Of a stretch of DNA of 64,000 bases, positions 1-18,558 are shown piece after piece. The stretch is from Amphimedon queenslandica (lineage: Eukaryota > Porifera > Demospongiae > Haplosclerida > Niphatidae), in the NCBI RefSeq assembly GCF_000090795.2, contig NW_003546245.1, positions 907,360 to 971,359 of the forward strand, in the 5' to 3' direction. The notes beneath the pieces are model-generated. The model searched no databases. It was not told the DNA's origin and was given only the letters and a program-made list of their open reading frames with translations. Every line of letters starts with the position of its first letter. The stretch's first letter is position 1. A program made the position numbers and the translations under genes.

Positions 1-19
1 CATTACTTTCTTGTCTTAG

Positions 20-348
20 GACTCATATTACTAGTGGAGGAGGAGGAGGGGGATTAACTGCTAGTGAACAGCTGCAACCTTTTTATGAGCTGAGAGAAAG
101 CATTAAAGACTTGAAGAAAACGATCGAGACAGCCCAAGAGAACATTCAACAGGTAACTCTCTCCCCCTCCATTGAACAAGTTTTATTTTATACAGGAGAT
201 TCGCTCAAGTCCATGTCCTGAAGTAGCCCCACAGTCCTGTCTCTCGGCCGGACTGTTCATTTTCATTATTTTGATACAATCGGCTACTTTCATTGCTTTC
301 TTTGTTATCAAGTACAATCAGGAGAGTAGGGCTAAGAAATTCTTCTAG
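20..348 (+). CDS. LMAN1: ERGIC-53/LMAN1-like cargo receptor, C-terminal exons (partial)
   Basis: Two exons are visible, 20-152 and 196-348, joined in phase 0 by a 43-bp GT-AG intron; the gene starts left of the window. The first exon ends in a charged heptad-like stretch (ELRESIKDLKKTIETAQEN) consistent with the coiled-coil stalk. The second encodes a single transmembrane helix (LFIFIILIQSATFIAFFVI) and a short cytosolic tail ending AKKFF before TAG. A C-terminal KKFF is the known combined ER-exit and COPI-retrieval signal of ERGIC-53, the L-type lectin that carries glycoproteins between ER and Golgi. The lectin domain itself is outside the window, so assignment rests on stalk, membrane segment and tail. 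It converges with PFDN1, with about 150 bp between stop codons. Confidence 0.72.
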
Positions 349-433
349 GAGCACAATGGCATTGTTAATTATTATTATTATTATTTCCATTTACTGCTAG
401 TTGTACATGATAGTCATCTCATTTCATCCTTGT

Positions 434-434
434 A

Positions 435-471
<37 letters not shown>
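434..471. repeat. (TTA)n microsatellite
   Basis: An uninterrupted run of ATT/TTA triplets lies in the spacer between the convergent LMAN1-like and PFDN1 stops. Similar runs recur in introns across the window, for example near 1359-1392, 42105-42152 and 50470-50506. Confidence 0.9.
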
Positions 472-474
<3 letters not shown>

Positions 475-496
475 TTGTTATTTTTGTCTTGAAGAA

Positions 497-1357
497 TTAT
501 TTTCTTTTCTGAGACACAAGCTCCCTGATGCTTGCTTCTGACTGCTTCAAGTTAGTCTCCCACGTCTGCTTCTCTTTCTATAAGAAAGGACATTATTGTT
601 TAGTATACTAGTGCAGGGCTTTCCACAAAGCATGCTAAGTGAGCTAAACAGCATGAGCTTCATGAGCTGACAAGCACTACAATACAGTACATGGCATTTG
701 GAGCAACTTTTAAAATTCATAAAAAATCTAACTTTGATCAGAATCAGCTCAAACTTGATACACAGCATAAGAATATGTATATGTATCAGAAAAAATTATA
801 AAAATCAAAAATTCTTTCCTTGCCATTTTTCGTGAAATTTGGCCCGTTACCCTGTACTATAGTACAGGAACTTTGGCCGGATTTTTGAGCAACTTAAAAA
901 AATTGTAAAAAATCCAACTTTAATCAGAATCAGCTCAAACCTTCTACACAACATAAAAACATGTTCACATATCAAAAAATGTAATAATAATGAAGAATTC
1001 TCTACTTGTAATTTTTGTCAAAATACCCTGTACTATGTACAGAGTCTAATTATAGGCCTAATTTTTGAGCAACTTGACAATCCACTGGCAGAAAGCTGCA
1101 TGAGCACTATCTCTTCAACTATAGGATTGTGATTTCATGATGAGTAGCATATTAATCTAAATACAGAGAATTTGGCATTTCAAATTATTAATGAGGGGTC
1201 ACTCAAATTTATCGTCCCCCCTTTTCATAGAGAGATAGAGCTAATCTGATACCTCTAATTGCTTAATCTTTTGCTGTGCTTCCTCTTGGTTGGTTTTCAT
1301 GTGCTCCTTCACCTCAGCAGCTGCTGTAAGAACAAACCTGGTCATACAAAACATAAC

Positions 1358-1394
<37 letters not shown>

Positions 1395-1766
1395 TGTACA
1401 TACATATTAATATTTATATTGTAAAACTGCATAATGTAATGAGATTGCATTTCAAAGCCCCAAGCGGCTGATATTACACTCCAAACATACACACGTATAA
1501 TAATAATAATAATAATAAAATGTATTTACAATCTTCCAATGCTCTCATATAGTCTTGTTCCTTCGGGTAGAGATACTATGACTCTCTCTGTCAGTTGTGA
1601 GCTCCTTGCTGTTGATTTATGGTCCTCTATCTGCTGCTGGATTCTGGTCACATTAGCATTTGTTTCTATCATTTTCGTATGATGTTCAGAGAATGCCTTT
1701 TAAAGAAAAGAAACAAATAAAAAGATGTGAAGAATAACTTACTTTGGTTAGCTCTGGATCCGCCAT
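497..1766 (-). CDS. PFDN1: Prefoldin subunit 1
   Basis: Four exons on the minus strand: 1766-1743, 1696-1530, 1337-1253 and 577-497, all with GT-AG introns and consistent phases, giving a 118-residue protein (the human protein is about 122). Prefoldin is the hexameric jellyfish-shaped cochaperone that passes nascent actin and tubulin to the chaperonin TRiC/CCT; subunit 1 is a beta-type subunit with two coiled-coil helices flanking a beta hairpin. The hairpin segment reads VIVSLPEGTRLYESIGRLFV, matching the family motif around the conserved tyrosine-glycine-arginine. The second helix ends EASIRELVSQKRK. The first three introns are small, but intron 3 (578-1252) is swollen by a MITE. The ATG lies 62 bp from the start of the divergent DPP8/9-like gene. 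Confidence 0.9.
614..1080. mobile_element. hAT-like MITE with two internal units (PFDN1 intron)
   Basis: The element starts CAGGGCTTTCCACAAAGCAT, the same terminus as the family ends at 30110-30383 and 20040-20163. Inside are two tandem units about 186 bp apart, each holding the core AATCAGCTCAAAC plus a CCCTGTACTATAGTACAGG-type palindrome. The right end is degraded, so the end coordinate is approximate. It lies wholly in intron 3 of PFDN1. Confidence 0.7.
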
Positions 1767-1828
1767 TTTGAATCATTAAAGGTTAAATATTAATTGGGGC
1801 GTGTTTTGTTATCAGTTGTTGGGTTCTA
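1767..1828. promoter_or_regulatory. Shared bidirectional promoter, PFDN1 / DPP8-9
   Basis: Only 62 bp separate the two divergent ATGs, so both promoters and 5' leaders must overlap here or lie within the first exons. A GGGGCGTG box (about 1796-1803) resembles the GGGCGTGG boxes in other head-to-head spacers of this window. Promoter function is inferred from geometry. Confidence 0.5.
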
Positions 1829-6485
<4,657 letters not shown>

Positions 6486-6728
6486 ATGAAGCATAGGAGA
6501 ACTATTAGCCATTAGTATTAACCATTAGCCGTTATTATAGTCATTATTATTAGCCCTTATTATCATTATTAGTGTGTAGTGTCTAGAGGACATTTTTAAT
6601 ATTTTTCTTTTTAGTTATTATTTTTTCAATGTTTACAATAGAGACAGACTCAACTTTCTGACATATCAAAAACAGACCAAGCATCTGTGTATGTAGAATG
6701 TTTATTTATTTTGAGTTTAACACAGTCT

Positions 6729-9070
6729 TTATTGAGATTTGCTGCTCCTTTGTTCATTCATCTTGTTATTCATGACGGCTAATGCTCGTACGAGACGTGA
6801 AGAGTCGCACGTCGCAAGAAAGTCGGCTTTAAGCACCGTCTCCAAAGCAAGGAGATCCTGAGCGTCTTGTTGAGCAATTTGAGCTATCGTCTTTCCCTTG
6901 AGAAACAGCAAGTGATTCTCAATGTCGGTTTTTGGCAGCGAGCACTCCAGCCAAGAGTGTGGTAGCCATAGCATCGATTGTGTCAATAGCAAAGCGTCGC
7001 CTAGCCCAAGTCGTTTCAAAGGATCCCTAGACAAAAGAAGGTAGGTGAGTGTTTCTAAATATACAGAGACTTTGATTTCATTTGATATCGATGGAAGGTC
7101 ATCGTGGGTGTATGTCTTGTACACTAGTTGTGGGTCTTTGTCGAATGGTGACGTCCCTGTCATTAGCTCGTGAATGAGGCACCCTACTGCAAAGCTATCT
7201 GTGTGGGAATAGTCCAACGTGTTGACATTAGATGGGGTATCAACAATCTCTGGAGGAAGGTGAGACTCTACTCCTCCAAGCCACGATAGCTCGTCGTAAG
7301 CAAACACAAAAGTTGTAGCCGATATAGGTCCTGGACGATGAAGAGCATACGTGAAATTCTTTAGTTTTATTATGCAGTGGTCTGCAGATGATCTATAAGT
7401 CCAAGCAAGGAGGGACTCTATTCCAATGTCACGATGAACTATCCCATTATTGTACAGGTAGTTTAGACCACGGAGGACTTGGACTAGTATTAAGAGAACT
7501 GCTTGCATGTACTCCTCCTCACTGAGCGATTTGTTCCACAAAGGTAGGATCTTTTCCAGTGGGACTTTATCAGGAAGACATGAAGTGTCCCGTACAACAT
7601 ACTCTTTGGCATCTGGCAGGAACTCAATGTAATCCACTGGGGCTTGCTGTAGAGTCCCACGAGGTAGAGAAAGGTTTAAGTGTGGCGTTAGAGTCTTTGC
7701 TATGCTCAGTTCGGTTCTGTGTCTATCTCGATCCAAAGGCTATAGTGGGTGAATGGATAAAAGAATAGTCAAAACTCTATTATTGTCTGCTAGTGTGTGC
7801 ATGTTTTCATAGCAACTTAAATAATATTTATTATTTCTGTGAGAGGCACTGCTTAATTATGAAATTTACATAAAATAATAATGATTATAGCTCCATTTGT
7901 ATGCATGGTTTCAAGAGCATTTACCTCTAATGAAATTGGTTGCATATGAAAGTAGAGTTGATGCTTGTTTTTGAGATCCACACTGTCAGTTATATCAGAC
8001 CAGTTCATGTCTTGAAGGTGCTGATCTGTTGAGGTCAACTCTTCAAAATGTCTTGATGCAATGTTTCCTAGAGTATCATCAAACAATTCCTGGAACTGGT
8101 GCAGCAATGAGAGTGAAGCTATTGCTACATCAGAACTGATTGTTGCAGTGATACTGCTTCTCATTGTCCCACTTGGTGAATTTTGCTGCGAGAATCTGTG
8201 GAGAGGCTCGTAATCACTGCAAGCTGTTTTGGCTCCGATTGCAACTTCATCAAAACTCATGTAAGTGCTCTGTGTTCGCGGTGGCTTACATGGTGGGCTC
8301 TTCTCCTTGCTCTTGGAGACATCATTAAGAGGAATGAATACACTTGAGTTGTGCACCTCTTCCTCTGCATCAGTTATCAATGGTGTTGGTACGCTGGAGG
8401 AGCGGCTCATTCTATTTCCAGTGGTCAGTGTATTCTTCTTTGCTCTTCCACCATATGCATGTCCTGGTGATCGAGTTACCGGAGGAGGTGGTGCTTTTCT
8501 TTTTGGCACTATGCTTTTCCTCTCCTTCCTCTCTCTCCTCTGGAGTGCAAGAGGTGCCTCAATTCGTCTCTTTGTTGCATCGTAGAGGAACACAGTACCA
8601 CAGGAACCCACTCGGGGTCTTAAAAAATGATCCTGAGATTGTATTTGCTTTAAAGTTTCATGAAGGTCGACCACAGCATACGGTTTGACAACTCCAACTT
8701 GCTTACTGTCAACTGTCTGAGATCTAGCAGGAGGCAAAGGAGAGAGGCTAATGTCACGGAGCATGTCTGAAGGAGGCTCTGAAAGTTGTCTTCTTCCTCT
8801 AAGTGCTGAGGTACCTGCATGGAATTGTTTTAAAAAGGATAAATGAATGTTTCATGCTCAATAATCCTCACATATTGTGGCAGCTCTTGGGATAGCAAAT
8901 TCCTCTGGGCTGGAGTCGCCCTCATCATGGCCGATAGCTTGAAGGGTTCTAGTGGAGGACTTGTTCATGTGCTTTGTCTTTGGTCTGCAGCAATAGGAAC
9001 ATATTGTGGGCCTCCAAAAGTTAGGCCTAAATTGGCTACAACTAACCCTGTTCGGACTTGAGGACATCAT
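6729..9070 (-). CDS. PEAK/PRAG1-family pseudokinase scaffold
   Basis: Three exons: 9070-8872, 8814-7925 and 7739-6729, with consistent phases, giving 699 residues. PEAK1, PRAG1 and PEAK3 are catalytically dead kinase-fold scaffolds that dimerise through helices flanking the kinase domain and recruit signalling adaptors at the cytoskeleton. Family marks seen here: an N-terminal WRPTICSYCCRPKTKH motif (from about residue 19) like the WKPxxCxxC motif of PEAK1/PRAG1, and a long low-complexity, Ser/Pro-rich middle with RKAPPPPVTRSP. The kinase-like region begins at about residue 364 and contains VHRDIGIES (HRD kept, Asn lost to Ser) and KNFTYAL in place of DFG. C-terminal helices (ALLLTQSMLWLP, LLFLKGKTIAQIAQQDAQDL) correspond to the dimerisation module. 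It is head to head with CETN3, 100 bp apart. The first in-frame ATG pair (9070, 9067) was taken as the start. Much shorter than vertebrate PEAK1. Confidence 0.8.
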
Positions 9071-9170
9071 CAAAATGTGAATTGATAACAAAAGCTTTCT
9101 CTTGTTGTTTATATTCGCGGACAAAAGCGCCAAAATAGGCGTGGTTCTTCATTATGGTCACGCCCACAAT
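9071..9170. promoter_or_regulatory. Shared bidirectional promoter, PEAK-like / CETN3
   Basis: The 100-bp spacer between divergent ATGs holds AGGCGTGGT (about 9137-9145) and an inverted copy, TCACGCCCA (about 9158-9166), forming an inverted pair of GGCGTG boxes. Promoter function is inferred from the gene arrangement. Confidence 0.5.
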
Positions 9171-10781
9171 ATGGAACCCCCTCAGCAGCAAACTCACTCA
9201 AGAATCCGTCCTCACGGCAGAAGAAAGAAGGAGCTTACAGAAGAGCAGCAGCAAGAAATCAGGGAGGCATTCAACTTGTTTGACACTGATAATGACGATG
9301 CTATTGACTACCACGAGTTAAAGGTAGGTGACTGAGGTGAGATTGTGAATTTGCACCTTGCATTAAAAACCGCCCAATATTTTTAAAAACTTATGCTCAG
9401 AATCAACTTAATCTTTGCATGGAAGTAACTAGTCCTTGGTTGTTATAGTCAGTTGTTTAGAATCTACTTTTTTGATGAATTAGCATGGAGTGAATCTTAT
9501 TTATGTTTTTTTAATTTTTCATTTACTGTCATACAGGGTCTCGGGCCAAATTTTGGCAAAAATTACAAGAAGAGAATTCTTCCCTTTTATAATTTTTTCT
9601 GGTGCATATACATGTTCTTATGTTGTGTAGAAAGTTTGAGCTGATTCTGATCAAAATTAGATTTTTTAATGAATTTTTAAAGTTGCTCCAAAATCGGGCC
9701 GAAGTCCCTGTACTATTATAGTACAGGGTCTCAGACCAAATTTCACCAAAAATGACTAGGTAAGAATTTTCGATTTTTATAATTTTTTCTGATGCATATA
9801 CATGTTTTTATGTTGTGTAGAAAGTTTGAGCTGATTCCAATCAAAATTGGATTTTTTATGAATTTTTAAAAGTTGCTCCAAACTCTGTTCTCATACTATA
9901 TATAGTAAGCTAAGCTTATACTCTTTGTTGTGGCAATTCCTGTGATAACTTTTGTGTGATTTTATCTTTTATGAGTAAGAATAATTGGTTTCCTTTTTAT
10001 GGCTGCTATTATGATACCTGATAGATCTCTTGTTATTGCCATGGAAACATTCTAAATGTCTTGAATGCAATAATTAACGGCTGTTTATTTTTGTAATTAA
10101 AAACACCGACCAATGCAGTCTTTTATGACATAACATTAAGAAATGTTTATGCCTTGTTAGCTAGCTATTTTGCTATTTCATCTGCCGAATAACAAGTACA
10201 AATTTGCATGACAATGAATTGATCCTTTCTTTCTTTTCCAAAGGTTGCCATACGAGCATTAGGGTTTGAAGTGAAAAAGACAGAAGTACAGAAAATAATT
10301 AAAGACTATGACAGAAACGATCAAGGCAAAATCACTTATCAAGATTTTTATGATATAAGTACGACCATATGACACTTTGAAATGAGTTTAATGGTCTTTT
10401 TAGTGTCCGAGTGGGTCTCTCAAAGGGATCCTGTTGAGGAAACCCTCAAAGCCTTTAAGCTTTTCGATGATGACGAGTCGGGGAAAATAAGTTTAAGGAA
10501 CCTTCGCAGGGTTGCTCGAGAATTAGGAGAGAACATGTCAGAAGATGAGCTACGGGCAATGATTGATGAATTTGACACCGACAAAGATGGAGAAAGTTAG
10601 TTTTTTGGGATTGTGTGTGGTTGTGTACATGAAAGTCAGTTATGTCTCGACGATGTTGTCGCAAGGATTTGTTAATGTGTTTACCGTTTGTAGATGTACA
10701 AGTGATTGTTGTGACATTTCCTTTGTATTGTTATTTGTAGTATCAAAAGAGGAATTCATGGCTATCATGCTTGGAGAATGA
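9171..10781 (+). CDS. CETN3: Centrin 3
   Basis: Four exons, 9171-9323, 10244-10358, 10404-10595 and 10741-10781, encode 166 residues (human CETN3 has 167). Centrins are EF-hand calcium-binding proteins of centrioles and basal bodies. All four EF-hand loops look canonical: [36 protein letters not shown] and DTDKDGEISKEE. The stretch [20 protein letters not shown] and the end [10 protein letters not shown] match centrin 3 rather than centrin 1/2 (which end KKTSLY). The start at 9171 ([11 protein letters not shown]) was chosen because upstream in-frame sequence lies in the shared promoter. Intron 1 (about 0.9 kb) is enlarged by a MITE; the other two introns are short. Confidence 0.93.
9535..9905. 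mobile_element. hAT-like MITE, internal portion with two units (CETN3 intron 1)
   Basis: Two copies of the core (AAAGTTTGAGCTGATTC at about 9632 and 9822, 190 bp apart) flank the palindrome CCCTGTACTATTATAGTACAGGG. Orientation is opposite to the copy in PFDN1. Clean termini are not visible, so this is probably a truncated or internal copy. Confidence 0.65.
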
Positions 10782-10945
10782 ACTCAATATTAATGATGAA
10801 CTTTTGAATTTAATCCATGTCTATCAGATTTATCAATATTATAAGTTATAATGTCATATCCTGGAACTGTACAAAATTTAATAAATCATGTTTTAAAGCA
10901 CGCGCCGTGTCCATTCCATTTTTCCCTACTGAGTTCAAGTGGTTA

Positions 10946-13393
10946 ATGATGTCCCCTGGCTTGTACCTTCTTACTGTGGTTATTATAGGTCCTGTCCTAG
11001 CCTCAGCTAGTTACAATAATGTCAGCAAGGATCAAGTTATCATCGCTGGTCTCTTTGCGTATAATCTTAGCGAGGTTGCCCCGGACAGGCTGCACATGGA
11101 TAGGACCGCCAACGGTTCTGTTGTAGAACTGGCTGTTAACATGGCCCTCTCTGAGTATAATGAGAGTCCTTTTTCTCAACTCAGGCTCACTCTGTGGCCT
11201 TACAGCACAGAATGTGACCCTGCTAGAGCAGTCTGGAGCCTCACTGACGCCCTACGGAGGACTGATCGCTCCGAACCTCTTGTAATCCTGGGCCCTCCTT
11301 GCGAGGACTCGACGAACGAGCTAGTCAGACTTACCTCTAGTTCAACTAACATCTTAACTGTCTCCTATGCTTCCACTACACCACAACTCAACAACGCTAC
11401 TATTTTCAGGAATTTTTTTCGGACTGTTCCCTCTTTTACTAACCTCAATGATGCACTTATTAACCTTCTTGGTTATTTCAGCTGGGAGAATGTCTGCCTC
11501 ATTCTCGAGTCCCATCCTTACTACAATACAGCAGCAGAGGCTCTGAGTGCAATGAACCTCACAATTGTCGAGTCCATACCTCCTGCTCTCCTCCAGTACA
11601 TCACAACGAATAGCTACTGTCACATATTTTTAGTTTATTCTCAGCCCGAGTATCTACCGAATATCCTCTGCCAGGCATACAACAACAGACTCATTGGTCA
11701 GTACTATCAATGGATATTCGTGGGAAACACTGAGATCAGTGATTTGACAGCAGAGGTGGATAGCATCAACTGCTCTTCGCAAGAGCTTCTCACTGCTGCT
11801 CAATCTTCTTTTGTTATTGGTTTTGATGATGACGCTAATAATGATGACCCCTTGGTCGGTATTAGTAGAAGCAAATTTAACAATTCTCTGTTGAACGTGT
11901 CTGGGGTAAGTGCTACCAGTAATGATCTTTCTGTAGCTGCTTCTGCTTACGATGCAATGTGGGCCATTGCAATATCACTTAATAATTCTGTAAACAGGCT
12001 CAAGGAAAGAAACCAAACCATTAACGATTATCTACCACTGGCAAACAAAGACGTTTCTGCTACTCTCTTTAATGAATTTCAATCAGTTAACTTCCGTGGA
12101 GTGTCTACCATGGTAAACTTTACTACCATGACACACAATACGCTAAAGCCAATCAAAATATCCCAAGTGCATCAGAATTCATTAGTAGCTATTGGACTAT
12201 ACAAAACTGATACCAAACTGAACATGGATTATTTCGGTCATCAGGTACAATGGATTGGAGATGGGCCACCTCGAGACAGTCCAGTGTTTATTAATGAGAG
12301 TGTCCCACTGTGGGCTCAGATAATCATGTTTACCGTAAGTGGAATAGGAGCTCTTGTTCTCTCTTTCTTTCTTGTCATCAATTTGTGTTTCAGAGAAAAG
12401 AAAGTTATAAAAGCATCAAGTCCACACATTAACACTTTGATTCTTGTCGGTTGTCTCCTGGGGATTCTCTCAGTTTCCGTCTACACGCTCTCGTCTATTG
12501 AGAGCATAGTGACCGACATTCGCTCCATTTTCTGCAATTCAACACTCTGGCTAGTAAATATAATGTTTACTCTATCATTTGGTGCTCTCCTTGCCAAAAC
12601 ATGGCGTGTCGGTGCAGTTTTTCGTAACCCATGGTCAAAGAGACGCATATACAAAGACTATGTATTATTTTTGATAGTCCTCGTGCTGCTCGCTGTTGAC
12701 GTCCTCATACTGACAGTATGGATGCTAACTTCTCCTCTGTACATCTCGGTGAGGATGATACAGAGTCCTAGTGCTATTACGGAGCTCTCGTTTTGCAGTC
12801 TCTCGGGAGAGGGGGTTTTCTTTGGCATATTGCTAATGGTGTACAAGTCCTTCCTGTTATTACTTGGCTGTTTTCTTGCCACCCAAACTAGAGGAATCAA
12901 AGCAACACTTTTCAATGACTCAAGGTTCATAGCCATAGCTATATACATAGTGTTTCTTATAGTAATCATTGGCCTACCGATGGCCATATTCTTCCTGCTA
13001 GGCCGGTACATTTTGCTTAGTTTCTTTGCTATAACTCTGACCATCACTGGGCTATCCTTCACCATNNNNNNNNNNNNNNNNNNNNNNNNNNNNNNNNNNN
13101 NNNNNNNNNNNNNNNNNNNNNNNNNNNNNNNNNNNNNNNNNNNNNNNNNNNNNNNNNNNNNNNNNNNNNNNNNNNNNNNNNNNNNNNNNNNNNNNNNNNN
13201 NNNNNNNNNNNNNNNNNNNNNNNNNNNNNNNNNNNNNNNNNNNNNNNNNNNNNNNNNNNNNNNNNNNNNNNNNNNNNNNNNNNNNNNNNNNNNNNNNNNN
13301 NNNNNNNNNNNNNNNNNNNNNNNNNNNNNNNNNNNNNNNNNNNNNNNNNNNNNNNNNNNNNNNNCATTGACCATTATTATTATTATCAACTAG
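10946..13393 (+). CDS. Class C (GABA-B-like) G protein-coupled receptor, broken by assembly gap
   Basis: One uninterrupted frame runs from the ATG pair at 10946/10949 to the gap at 13066 (about 706 residues), with no intron, unlike its neighbours. It starts with a signal peptide (MMSPGLYLLTVVIIGPVLAS) and an extracellular ligand-binding fold of the ANF_receptor type (VIIAGLFAYN, EPLVILGPPCEDSTNELV) rich in N-glycosylation sites. Transmembrane helices begin at about residue 450. SSPHINTLILVGCLLG, LLAKTWRVGAVFRNP and ATQTRGIKATLFNDSRFIAI are the intracellular-loop signatures of GABA-B-like receptors. The gap hides the last helix and tail; the few codons after it (poly-Ile, TAG) come from a microsatellite and are probably not the true end. 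Ligand unknown. The gene follows CETN3 on the same strand after 164 bp. Confidence 0.88.
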   Translation: MMSPGLYLLTVVIIGPVLASASYNNVSKDQVIIAGLFAYNLSEVAPDRLHMDRTANGSVVELAVNMALSEYNESPFSQLRLTLWPYSTECDPARAVWSLTDALRRTDRSEPLVILGPPCEDSTNELVRLTSSSTNILTVSYASTTPQLNNATIFRNFFRTVPSFTNLNDALINLLGYFSWENVCLILESHPYYNTAAEALSAMNLTIVESIPPALLQYITTNSYCHIFLVYSQPEYLPNILCQAYNNRLIGQYYQWIFVGNTEISDLTAEVDSINCSSQELLTAAQSSFVIGFDDDANNDDPLVGISRSKFNNSLLNVSGVSATSNDLSVAASAYDAMWAIAISLNNSVNRLKERNQTINDYLPLANKDVSATLFNEFQSVNFRGVSTMVNFTTMTHNTLKPIKISQVHQNSLVAIGLYKTDTKLNMDYFGHQVQWIGDGPPRDSPVFINESVPLWAQIIMFTVSGIGALVLSFFLVINLCFREKKVIKASSPHINTLILVGCLLGILSVSVYTLSSIESIVTDIRSIFCNSTLWLVNIMFTLSFGALLAKTWRVGAVFRNPWSKRRIYKDYVLFLIVLVLLAVDVLILTVWMLTSPLYISVRMIQSPSAITELSFCSLSGEGVFFGILLMVYKSFLLLLGCFLATQTRGIKATLFNDSRFIAIAIYIVFLIVIIGLPMAIFFLLGRYILLSFFAITLTITGLSFTXXXXXXXXXXXXXXXXXXXXXXXXXXXXXXXXXXXXXXXXXXXXXXXXXXXXXXXXXXXXXXXXXXXXXXXXXXXXXXXXXXXXXXXXXXXXXXXXXXXXXLTIIIIIN
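13066..13364. other. Assembly gap (299 N)
   Basis: A run of N interrupts the GPCR gene just after the sixth or seventh membrane helix. The true distance spanned is unknown. Confidence 0.99.
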
Positions 13394-13676
13394 ACGATGT
13401 TAGCGACGAATATTACTGTGTATGATTATGTACTGTGTATGATATAACCTTTTCACATCACTTATTATTTATGAATCACAGAACACAGTCTCGTAAGATG
13501 CTAATAATAACTATAAAGCACAAGTGTGTACTTTTTAATTTTAATCAAATAATACTAATAGCTTGACTATTATAACAGCAGCAGAAGATTACACACTACA
13601 AGCTAAGCTAGCTATGACTATGTATTATAATGTAACTACATAATGAGTGTCCACAATGAGAGAAGGCTTAAGTCTG
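13394..13676. other. Spacer between GPCR and pyruvate kinase 3' ends
   Basis: AT-rich sequence with no coding frame or repeat that I recognise; presumably 3' untranslated regions of the two convergent genes. Confidence 0.6.
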
Positions 13677-18448
<4,772 letters not shown>

Positions 18449-18558
18449 TTTCAAGCTAACAGGGATCCGGGATGCGTGGGTGTGTCTGTTATCACTTCTT
18501 CAGCACCTCCCATTTTCAGTTTGCTAGCTAGGGCGTGGCTGGGAGTTGCAATATAATA
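18449..18558. promoter_or_regulatory. Shared bidirectional promoter, pyruvate kinase / PINK1-like kinase
   Basis: The 110-bp spacer between divergent ATGs carries GGGCGTGGCT at 18531-18540, a KLF/Sp-like box also found in the spacer at 26029-26153. Promoter function is inferred from geometry. Confidence 0.5.

Noticed and set aside
13365-13393. C-terminal poly-Ile residues and stop of the GPCR after the N gap
   Set aside because: They come from a (TTA)n run whose frame relative to the pre-gap sequence is unknown, so the true end of the protein is not visible.
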